Shown one piece after another: positions 37,704 to 44,832 of a stretch of 64,000 nucleotides of DNA. This DNA is from Natrinema sp. DC36 (GTDB lineage: Archaea; Halobacteriota; Halobacteria; Halobacteriales; Natrialbaceae). Made by a program: the position numbers and the translations under genes. Each line of letters begins with the position of its first letter. Position 1 is the first letter of the stretch. Where the stretch lies: the NCBI RefSeq assembly GCF_020405225.1, contig NZ_CP084472.1:1-64000 (forward strand). The letters run 5' to 3'. The notes below the pieces were generated by a model that was given only the letters and a program-made list of their open reading frames with translations, made no database searches and was not told the DNA's origin.

Positions 37704-38627
37704 TCAGACCGTTTTCGCCGATCGTTCCTGACGGTCCGTCCCGTTGCGGCCGAGATACGCGCTGAGTGTCGTCATCGACACCGGGTCCCGGCCGAAGACG
37801 GTCACGTCGTTATCGTCGACGGTGTTGTCGAACTCGAGCGACCGAGCCTGATCGGGGCCGAACGGAACGAACGGTAGCGGACCGATCACCCAGAGCCCGA
37901 GTTTGGCCAGTCCCATCGGGATCGTTCCGATCCTGACGTCTTTTCCCTCGGCGCCGTAAGCGAGCTTTGTCACGTCCGCGAGCGTGACGACCTGCGGGCC
38001 GGCGAGCTCGTAGGTCTCGCCGATATGGGCGTCGTCTTCGAGCGCGTCGGCCAGCACGGGGACGAGATCACCGACCCAGATGGGTTGAAATCGCGTCCGT
38101 CCCCCGGCGGGCAACGCCGTCAGGTACGGCGTCGTCAGCGTCTTCGTGAACCCGACGAACTCGTCGCCGTCGCCGAAAACGACCGACGGCCGAACGATCG
38201 TCCACTCGAGCCCGGAGTCGCGGACCACCGCCTCCGCCTCGCCCTTGGCGCGAATGAACGCGGTCGCGCCGTTCGGATCGGCCCCGAGCCCGCTCATCTG
38301 TAGGAACCGGTCGACGCCGCCGGCTTCGGCGGCGCGAACGAGGTTCTCCGTGCCCCGGAGGTGGACTTCCCGGTGGCTCGTCCCGCGGGGCGGGTCGAAC
38401 AGCGGCGAGAGCGAGACGAGGTTGACGACGGCGTCGTGGCCCGCGACGGTGTCGACGATCGAGTCGTAGGCGCCGACGTCGCCCATCACTGACTCGACGC
38501 CGTCGGGAAACTCGTTATCGTCATCTGGAGACCGGGAGAGCGCCGTCACCTCGTGGCCGCGCTCGGCCAGTTCTGCACACAGGTTCGTGCCGATGAAGCC
38601 GGTGCCACCGGCGACGAGGATCTTCAT
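37704..38627 (-). CDS. NAD(P)-binding NDUFA9/epimerase-like protein
   Basis: 307 aa from ATG 38627. Extended-SDR Rossmann fold: GGTGFIGTNL at about 6-15, then VVNLVSLSPLF, GVDRFLQMSGLG and the WTIVRPSVVFG segment. The catalytic Tyr-x3-Lys is not clear, as in the atypical NDUFA9/complex-I group. In haloarchaea such proteins are linked to membrane or redox processes, role unproven. Divergent from tmk. Confidence 0.88.
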   Translation of the reverse strand: MKILVAGGTGFIGTNLCAELAERGHEVTALSRSPDDDNEFPDGVESVMGDVGAYDSIVDTVAGHDAVVNLVSLSPLFDPPRGTSHREVHLRGTENLVRAAEAGGVDRFLQMSGLGADPNGATAFIRAKGEAEAVVRDSGLEWTIVRPSVVFGDGDEFVGFTKTLTTPYLTALPAGGRTRFQPIWVGDLVPVLADALEDDAHIGETYELAGPQVVTLADVTKLAYGAEGKDVRIGTIPMGLAKLGLWVIGPLPFVPFGPDQARSLEFDNTVDDNDVTVFGRDPVSMTTLSAYLGRNGTDRQERSAKTV

Positions 38628-38651
38628 GGCCGAAACGTGACTTCGCAGCGA

Positions 38652-38658
38652 TAAATAA
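38652..38658 (-). promoter_or_regulatory. Box A of the NDUFA9-like gene
   Basis: TTATTTA on the minus strand, about 28 bases before ATG 38627, indicating a leaderless transcript. Confidence 0.55.
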
Positions 38659-38730
38659 CTGGGCGGCGACGCTGCGTGGCCCGTTCGAGGCTCTCGACAG
38701 ATTGTAGTAGCCGTCCCCACGAGTGGGACC

Positions 38731-39336
38731 ATGCTCGTCACGCTCGAGGGACTGGACGGCAGCGGCAAGACGACGGTCTGGGAGGCCTTGGGCGAGCGCT
38801 ACCCCGAGGCCACGTTCACGCGCGAACCCACGGACGATTCCTGGTACGGTGAGGCCGTCTACCGCTCGATCGAGGACGACGACGCCGATCCGCTGGCGGA
38901 ACTGTTCCTCTACACCGCCGATCACGCCGATCACCTCTCGCGGGTGATCGGGCCCGCCCTCGAGCGCGGCGACCTCGTGGTCTCCGATCGCTACTCCGAC
39001 TCGCGCTTTGCCTATCAGGGCGCGACGCTCGCAGCGGCCGAGGGCTACGACCTCGAGGACCCGCTCGAGTACGTCGTCGACGTCCATCGGCCGTTCTCGA
39101 TCGATCCCGATCTGACGATCTACCTCGATATCGATCCCGAAACCGCCGCGGCTCGCGCGGGGACGACCAACAAGTTCGAACGCGCCGAGTACCTCGCATC
39201 GGTTCGGGACAACTACGAGCGACTGCTCGAGCGCGACCCCGATCGGTTCGTCCGCGTCGACGCGACGCAGTCGCCCGAAGCGGTGCTCGAGGCGGCGACG
39301 GATGCGCTGGCCGAAGCGGTCGGCGAGTCGCGCTGA
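38731..39336 (+). CDS. tmk: Thymidylate kinase
   Basis: 201 aa. Phosphorylates dTMP to dTDP. P-loop GLDGSGKTT at residues about 7-15, [13 protein letters not shown] (DRY motif) and the lid-region [14 protein letters not shown]. The usual long lid is compact. Full length. Confidence 0.94.
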   Translation: MLVTLEGLDGSGKTTVWEALGERYPEATFTREPTDDSWYGEAVYRSIEDDDADPLAELFLYTADHADHLSRVIGPALERGDLVVSDRYSDSRFAYQGATLAAAEGYDLEDPLEYVVDVHRPFSIDPDLTIYLDIDPETAAARAGTTNKFERAEYLASVRDNYERLLERDPDRFVRVDATQSPEAVLEAATDALAEAVGESR

Positions 39337-39442
39337 CCTCGTCCATCGATTCCTCCGTCCGCCGTTCCACCGCGGCAATTCCCGTCGGAGACGGCGACTT
39401 CGGGCAAAGGCTTTAGTCGTGCCAGGGTGTACCACACCTCCG

Positions 39443-39673
39443 ATGGTCCACGCGTTCATCATGGTGAAGACCGCCGCCGGAAAGTCCGAGGGCCTGCTCG
39501 CGGAGATCGGCGACCTGGAGTCGGTCGCCGACGCCCACATCGTCGCGGGCAACTACGACATCATCGCGGAGGTCGACGCGTCCGAGGTCTACGAGGTGCT
39601 CCAGACCGTCTCCTCGAGCATGCAGGGACTCGACGGCGTCACCGAGACGAGGACGTACATCGCGATGGGCTAG
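39443..39673 (+). CDS. Stand-alone Lrp/AsnC ligand-binding (RAM) protein
   Basis: 76 aa: only the RAM/SAM effector domain (FIMVKTAAGKSEGLLAEI ... VSSSMQGLDGVTETRTYIAM), with no HTH. Such proteins form ring-like oligomers and bind amino acids. It is one of two RAM paralogs flanking the TrkA gene; the ends (YIAMG / YIAMD) and length are near-identical to the one at 40633. Confidence 0.9.
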   Translation: MVHAFIMVKTAAGKSEGLLAEIGDLESVADAHIVAGNYDIIAEVDASEVYEVLQTVSSSMQGLDGVTETRTYIAMG

Positions 39674-39886
39674 CGGTACCGGATCAGTCGCGCGTTTTCT
39701 CGCAATCGCCGTCGGTTCGCGTGTTCTCGCGGACCCTAGCTGTCGGACGCGACCGTCGTGGGAATTCCCTCTCAGTCTCCGAACTCGAGCGTCACGCCGA
39801 ACTCGCGCGTCGGTCGACTCTCGGTCGAACGAATACCGTGCTAGTCGGGGGCAAACTTATTCACCGGGGCGAGCGTACCCCTGTCC

Positions 39887-40633
39887 ATGCGGTTCGTCAT
39901 CATCGGGGCCGGACGGGTCGGGCTGCGGACGGCGCGCGTCCTGCGCGACGAGGACCACGAGGTAACGGTGGTCGAACGCGACGAGCCGACGCTCAGGCGC
40001 GCTCGCGATCAAGGGTTTACCACCGTCGAGGGCGACGGCTCTCGCGAGGATATCCTCGAGGAGGCCGGTATCGCGGCGGCCGACGCCGTCGGTGCGCTGA
40101 CCGGCGACCTCAACGTCAACTTCACCGCCTGCATGATCGCGAACCACTACGGCTGTCGAACCGTCATGCGGATCGACGAGGCCTATCGCGAGGGAATCTA
40201 CCGGAAGTACGCCGATCAGGTCGACGAGATCATCTACCCCGAGCGGCTGGGCGCGATCGGCGCGAAAAACGCCCTCCTCGGCGGGACGATCCGCGCTATC
40301 GCCGACATCGCGCCGCACCTGCAGGTCGTCGAACTCACGATCACCGACGCGGCCCCCGTCAACGGATACACGATCAGCGAACTGCAACTGCCCGCGGACG
40401 CGACCGTCCTCGCCTTCGGCAAGCGCGATCAGGCTCTCGGCATCCCCGACGAGGACCTCTCGCTCGAGGACGGCGACCGACTCGTCGTCCTCGCGGACTT
40501 CGACGTCCTGAGCGAGGTCCGCCAGCTCCTGGTCGGCGAGACGCCGAGCCGGGCGGCCGCTAACGCCGACGGGGGCTCGAGTTCGGCGGCAACGAAACTC
40601 CAGCGCGAAACGGATTCGGGAGGTGTCAACTGA
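39887..40633 (+). CDS. trkA: TrkA-N/RCK potassium-uptake regulator
   Basis: 248 aa. RCK N domain with Rossmann start FVIIGAGRVGLRTARVL at about 3-19 and VVERDEPTL, then a TrkA-C domain at about 145-220 (VVELTITDAAPVNGYTISEL). It binds NAD(H) or ATP and gates K+ transporters. No Trk membrane subunit is in the window. Its stop overlaps the start of the downstream RAM gene (TGATG at 40631), so those two are coupled. Confidence 0.9.
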   Translation: MRFVIIGAGRVGLRTARVLRDEDHEVTVVERDEPTLRRARDQGFTTVEGDGSREDILEEAGIAAADAVGALTGDLNVNFTACMIANHYGCRTVMRIDEAYREGIYRKYADQVDEIIYPERLGAIGAKNALLGGTIRAIADIAPHLQVVELTITDAAPVNGYTISELQLPADATVLAFGKRDQALGIPDEDLSLEDGDRLVVLADFDVLSEVRQLLVGETPSRAAANADGGSSSAATKLQRETDSGGVN

Positions 40634-40863
40634 TGGTTACAGCATTCGTCATGATCAAAGCGAACACGGGCGAGGCGGATCGACTCAGAGACAGCATCGA
40701 ATCGATCGATGGCGTTCGATCGGCCCATATCGTCGCCGGCGACGTCGACCTCATCGCGAAAGCGCAGGTCGACTCGCCGGCCGCGGTCAAGGAGATCGCG
40801 GCGACCCACATTCAGGCTATCGAGGGCGTCGAAGACACGCAGACGTACATCGCGATGGACTAG
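40633..40863 (+). CDS. Stand-alone Lrp/AsnC ligand-binding (RAM) protein, TrkA-coupled
   Basis: 76 aa, paralog of the gene at 39443 (FVMIKANTGEADRLRDSI ... QAIEGVEDTQTYIAM). Overlaps TrkA by one base, so they are made together. RAM plus RCK suggests ligand-controlled K+ transport regulation; this is inference. Confidence 0.9.
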   Translation: MVTAFVMIKANTGEADRLRDSIESIDGVRSAHIVAGDVDLIAKAQVDSPAAVKEIAATHIQAIEGVEDTQTYIAMD

Positions 40864-41162
40864 AGACGAAGTTTTGCGCTGCGGGCGCGGCGAAGCCGCG
40901 CCCTCGGCAAAAATTCGATTAAAAGCACTCCTCCTTCCCCGCCAGCCGCGCGAGCGCGGCTTCCGGGTCAGTCGTCGGCCCGCTCGCTCACCCCGTCTCA
41001 CGGCCTTCGGCCGTTCGACTGTTCGCGGCGCTACGCGCCGCGCACGGCTTCGCTCGCGGTCGGTATCGGGTAGCGGCCTGCCCTCCCCCGAATCGCGTGG
41101 CTCTCGCGTCTGCTCGAGCCACGCTCTCGGCCATACCGGTCGTTCCCAGGCGAAACGACGAT
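40864..41162. repeat. Palindrome array downstream of the TrkA/RAM operon
   Basis: Hairpin palindromes at 40883-40903 (GGGCGCGGC-GAA-GCCGCGCCC), 40945-40960, 41000-41014 (ACGGCC-TTC-GGCCGT) and 41025-41041 (GCGGCGC-TAC-GCGCCGC), followed by CGCACGGCTTCGC. The first could also terminate the operon. No gene is supported in these 299 bases. Confidence 0.6.
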
Positions 41163-41687
41163 CTAGAGTGGCATCCCGCCGCTGTCGCCGTCGGCGGCCT
41201 GCTGGCCCCTGCTCTGGGCGTTCTCGAGCAGCGTCGCCGCTTCGCCGCGATAGTCGTAGCCGGGGATGATCCCCTGGGCGAAGGTGCCTTCGACGAACTC
41301 GATCAGCGCCTTGGCGTCGTCGGCACCGTCGCTAGCGTCCCACGCGGTGTACTCGAGGCGAACCCGGACCTCGTCGGCGTCGCGTTCGACGACGGGCTCG
41401 TCGTGCGTGCTCGTGCGGGCGACCGTGAAGACGTCCTCGAGGCGGCGCTCGAGGGTCTCGAACCAGCCGTTTTCGACGGGGGGCGCGACGACCTCGTCGG
41501 CGACGGCGGCGTCGAGCGTGGGGAGGACGACGGTGACCAGAAATCGGCCGTCGCGCTTTCCCTCGGCGTCGTCGGCCGCGACGGTCGTCTCGAAGACGGT
41601 CGTCGTGAGGTCGTAGCCGTCGTCGGTCCGGGCGAAGGCGTCGTGGGACTCGAGTTCGCGTTCGACGGGAGTCGGGAGATCAGTCAT
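41163..41687 (-). CDS. DUF5813-like haloarchaeal protein
   Basis: 174 aa from ATG 41687, acidic, no membrane segment. Visible: TTVFETTVAADDAEGKRDGR, RLEYTAWDASDG and a C-terminal Gln/Gly tail. I recall this as a haloarchaea-restricted family of unknown function. No motif suggests an activity. Confidence 0.75.
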   Translation of the reverse strand: MTDLPTPVERELESHDAFARTDDGYDLTTTVFETTVAADDAEGKRDGRFLVTVVLPTLDAAVADEVVAPPVENGWFETLERRLEDVFTVARTSTHDEPVVERDADEVRVRLEYTAWDASDGADDAKALIEFVEGTFAQGIIPGYDYRGEAATLLENAQSRGQQAADGDSGGMPL

Positions 41688-41893
41688 TATCCGTCTCACG
41701 GGCGTGGCGGAAAAGGATGTTACGTTATGGTGACCGCCCTGGGCGGGACGCTGGCCGAACGAGAAGTCACTGTGGCAGTACTCGGCGTCGGCGGCTCCAG
41801 TAGTAGTCGCTGGAACCGTTTCACGGGGAAGTAATCCGTTGTTATCGAAAACGAACTGCATAACTACAGGGGAAACAGGATACTGTCCGGGGT

Positions 41894-42082
41894 ATGAGTC
41901 TGGATAAACACGCGGCAGAACGTCGTCGCTTCGCTCATCTCCTCGGAACGGACGGCGACCGCGGCTCCGGCCTGCCGATCGGTGGCCGAGACGCCGACGA
42001 CGAGCCCGAGGCGGACGACGATGACGGCCGCGATCTCGAGCGCTCGAGCGACGGCGACGCTACGAAATCTCGCGCTCGCTGA
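41894..42082 (+). CDS. Possible small acidic protein
   Basis: 62 aa (MSLDKHAAERRRFAHLLGTD then an Asp-rich tail). It overlaps the convergent gene at 42060-42449 by 23 bases. Composition fits the genome, but the tail is low complexity. Not recognised. Confidence 0.4.
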   Translation: MSLDKHAAERRRFAHLLGTDGDRGSGLPIGGRDADDEPEADDDDGRDLERSSDGDATKSRAR

Positions 42083-42449
42083 GGAAGGAATCGAGCGCCG
42101 TCGCGACCTCCTCGAAGTCTTTGACCGTCAGTCCGTCGGTGGTGACGAAGACGCCCTCGCTGTCGTTCGTCACGCGGATCAGGAAGCCGTTCTCGAACAC
42201 GCGGATGGTGTAGTCGTACGCACCGAGCTCCGACCCCTCGTAGGCGGTCTGGGTGGTCTTGAACCCGCGCCACTCGTGGCCGATGAACGTCGAGAGGTCG
42301 GCGTCGCGTTCGAGGTCCTCGCGGAGGTATACCTGCTCGTAGTCGTCGCGCGTGAAGTAGGTGACCGAACGGAGGCTGTCGCCGATGGCCGTTCGACAGG
42401 TCGCGACGATCTGCTCCGACGCCTCTGACGTGAGTATTCCGGTCGGCAT
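42060..42449 (-). CDS. Conserved haloarchaeal protein, function unknown
   Basis: 129 aa. Mixed alpha/beta with YEQVYLREDLERDADLSTFI, AYDYTIRVFENGFLIRV and a C-terminal helix. Style matches a small haloarchaeal domain family; I do not attach a function. Soluble. Confidence 0.72.
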   Translation of the reverse strand: MPTGILTSEASEQIVATCRTAIGDSLRSVTYFTRDDYEQVYLREDLERDADLSTFIGHEWRGFKTTQTAYEGSELGAYDYTIRVFENGFLIRVTNDSEGVFVTTDGLTVKDFEEVATALDSFLSEREIS

Positions 42450-42634
42450 AGCTGACCAGTCGATCCCCGCGACCTTAACGACGAGGGATAGTCACGACGA
42501 GGTGAAACCGCCGGCGGCGACGGCCGGAGTCGGCGGCCCGGATCGGAGTCGTCATTGGTCTCAGACGTCATCCGTCACAGTCGTCGTCTCTCGCAGTCAT
42601 TGCTGTCCGCTACCGCGGTCGTAGCCGGCTCCGT

Positions 42635-43927
42635 CTACACCTGTTCGATCGCCCGATCGAGGTCCGCGATCACGTCGTCGACGTCCTCGATCCCGACCGA
42701 GAGGCGCACGAGGTCGTCGGTGACGCCGCCGGCCAGCTTCTCCTCCTCGGTGAGCTGCTGATGGGTCGTGCTCGCGGGGTGGATGATCAGCGTCTTCGCG
42801 TCGCCGACGTTCGCCAGCAGGCTCGCGAGGTCGACCTCGTTACAGACCGTCTCGGCGGCGTCGTAGCCACCCTCGAGGCCGAACGTGATCATGCCGCCGT
42901 AACCCCCCTCGAGGTACTCGCTGGCTTCCTCGTGTGTCTCGTGGCTCTCGAGGCCGGGGTAGTTGACCCAGTCGACCGCCGAGTGCTCCTCGAGGTACTC
43001 CGCGACGGCCATCGCGTTGTCGCAGTGCTTTTCCATTCGGAGGGGCAGCGACTCGAGTTTCTGCAGGGTCGTCCAGGCGTCGAAAGGGGACTGCTGATTG
43101 CCCAGATCCCGCAGCCCGCGGGTCCGGGCGACGACCGAGAAGGCCATGTCGCCGAACGTCTCGCGGAAGTTGACGCCGTGGTAGGCCGGGTTCGGCTCGG
43201 TGATCTCGGGGTAGTCGCCCTCCTCCCAGGGGAACGAGCCGCCGTCGACGAGGATCCCGCCGACGGTCGAGCCCGCGCCGTGGATCCACTTCGTCGTCGA
43301 GTTCCAGACGAGGTCCGCGCCGTGCTCGAGCGGCCGGCACAGATACGGCGTCGCGAACGTGTTGTCGACGAACAGCGGCACGTCGTGCTCGTGGGCGATA
43401 TCGGCGATGCGCTCGATGTCCGGCGTGATGAGCGCGGGGTTGCCGATCGTCTCGAGGTGGACGAACGCGGTGTCGTCGTCGATGGCCTCTGCGTAGGCGT
43501 CGTAGTCGAGCGTGTCGACGAACTTCGTCTCGATGCCGCGCTTGGCGACGGTGTGGGTGAGGTAGGTGTAGGTGCCGCCGTACAGCGCCGACGAGGAGAC
43601 GATGTTATCGCCAACATCCGCGAGGATGAAGGTTGCGAGGTCGAACGCGGCCATCCCCGACGAGGTGGCGAGCGCGCCGACGCCGCCCTCGAGCGTCGCG
43701 ATGCGCTCCTCGAGCATCGCGTTCGTCGGGTTCATGATCCGCGAGTAGATGTTGCCCATCTCCTCGAGGCCGAACAGCGCGGCGGCGTGGTCCGTGTCGT
43801 CGAAGACGTAGGACGTGGTCTGATAGATCGGCGGTGCGCGGGCCCCCGTGGCCGAGTCCGGTTCCTGGCCGGCGTGGACGCTGTTCGTGGCGAAGCGGTG
43901 CGCTTCCGAGTCGGAATCGTCGCTCAT
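42635..43927 (-). CDS. metY: O-acetylhomoserine sulfhydrylase (MetY-like)
   Basis: 430 aa, Cys/Met-metabolism PLP enzyme. Begins FATNSVHAGQEPDSATGARA, PLP-binding Lys in NSTTKWIHGAGSTVGG, and the MetY-type insert PNPAYHGVNFRETFGDMAF. It makes homocysteine (or cysteine) from O-acetylhomoserine and sulfide. Direct repeats in the promoter (43930-43955) may be a control site. Cystathionine synthase activity cannot be ruled out. Confidence 0.88.
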   Translation of the reverse strand: MSDDSDSEAHRFATNSVHAGQEPDSATGARAPPIYQTTSYVFDDTDHAAALFGLEEMGNIYSRIMNPTNAMLEERIATLEGGVGALATSSGMAAFDLATFILADVGDNIVSSSALYGGTYTYLTHTVAKRGIETKFVDTLDYDAYAEAIDDDTAFVHLETIGNPALITPDIERIADIAHEHDVPLFVDNTFATPYLCRPLEHGADLVWNSTTKWIHGAGSTVGGILVDGGSFPWEEGDYPEITEPNPAYHGVNFRETFGDMAFSVVARTRGLRDLGNQQSPFDAWTTLQKLESLPLRMEKHCDNAMAVAEYLEEHSAVDWVNYPGLESHETHEEASEYLEGGYGGMITFGLEGGYDAAETVCNEVDLASLLANVGDAKTLIIHPASTTHQQLTEEEKLAGGVTDDLVRLSVGIEDVDDVIADLDRAIEQV

Positions 43928-43929
43928 AC

Positions 43930-43955
43930 CGGGTATAGAAACCGGTATACGGTAA
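43930..43955 (-). promoter_or_regulatory. Direct repeats before metY
   Basis: ACCGGGTATA and ACCGGTATA repeat about 14 bases apart within the 30 bases ahead of the ATG, next to a CTTTACC box. The spacing places a regulator over the core promoter. Confidence 0.35.
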
Positions 43956-44019
43956 AGTTACTGGACGATCTTGTTCGGCGTCTCGAACGGCGTCCAGCAA
44001 AAGAACCGATCGAGAGGCG

Positions 44020-44832
44020 TCAGCGGGGCCGCGCGAGCAGGACGGCCGCGAGAACGGCCACCGCACCGATCGCCGATCCGGCGGCGAAGCCGGGAACCGG
44101 TTCCGACGAATCCGATCTATCGGAGTCGTCTGGTCCATCGGATGCAGTCTCGTCCGCCGATTCGGTCCCCTCGTCCTGCGACGACGCGGCTGCCGGTCCG
44201 TTCTCGTCGACGGTGAGCGTCCCGGCCTCGAGCGCCGGCTCGATGCGGCCGCCGTCGTCGGCGTCGACCTGGGAATCCGTCACTCGCAGCGTCGTCGAAC
44301 CGGTCGCAGTCTCGGTGGCGTTCACCTCGACGGTCGCGAGGGTGACGTCGGTCGCACCCGGCGTCACTTCGTCGGTGAGGTCCGCGGCCTCGACGGTCAC
44401 CGATCGGCCGTCGGCGCTCGTGATCGGCTCGGTTGTCAGCCCGTACGCGTCGGGATAGCTGGCGTTCGAGACCGTCGCGGCGTTGCCGGACAGCTCGAGC
44501 GTGAACTCGAAGCCGGCGAGGCCGTCCGGCGCGTCGGTGAGCGCGATCCGGTGTGTCGCGGTGGTCCCGGGCTCGACGGTCGAATCGGTGACGACGAGCG
44601 TGCTCTCGGTCGCTGGCGTCGCTGCGGTGTCCACACCGGAGACGGACGGCGGCACCTCGCTCGCGGCCGCGATCGGAGCCGGAAGGGGCGCCAGACAGAC
44701 CGCGAGCCCGACGACGAGCGCCGCTACTGTCCGTCGCCACGATTTCAGCCACCCGATCGAATCCGACTCGTCAGCTCGGACCCGCCGTGCGGTCGTGGCC
44801 GAATCGGCGTCCGGTCGTTCCATCCGCCTCAC
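44020..44832 (-). CDS. Cell-surface cohesin-like protein with PGF-CTERM anchor
   Basis: 270 aa. N-terminal cytoplasmic stretch then a hydrophobic signal at about 33-57 (RRTVAALVVGLAVCLAPLPA). A cohesin-like domain at about 78-205 (STVEPGTTATHRIAL; DAPDGLAGFEFTLELSGNAA; TPGATDVTLATVEV). Acidic Ser/Asp linker, then PVPGFAAGSAIGAVAVLAAV and a basic end: a PGF-CTERM signal. ATG overlaps the stop of the PhoX-like gene by four bases (44829-44832), so they are coupled. The cohesin resembles that of the upstream protein closely. Confidence 0.82.
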   Translation of the reverse strand: MRRMERPDADSATTARRVRADESDSIGWLKSWRRTVAALVVGLAVCLAPLPAPIAAASEVPPSVSGVDTAATPATESTLVVTDSTVEPGTTATHRIALTDAPDGLAGFEFTLELSGNAATVSNASYPDAYGLTTEPITSADGRSVTVEAADLTDEVTPGATDVTLATVEVNATETATGSTTLRVTDSQVDADDGGRIEPALEAGTLTVDENGPAAASSQDEGTESADETASDGPDDSDRSDSSEPVPGFAAGSAIGAVAVLAAVLLARPR

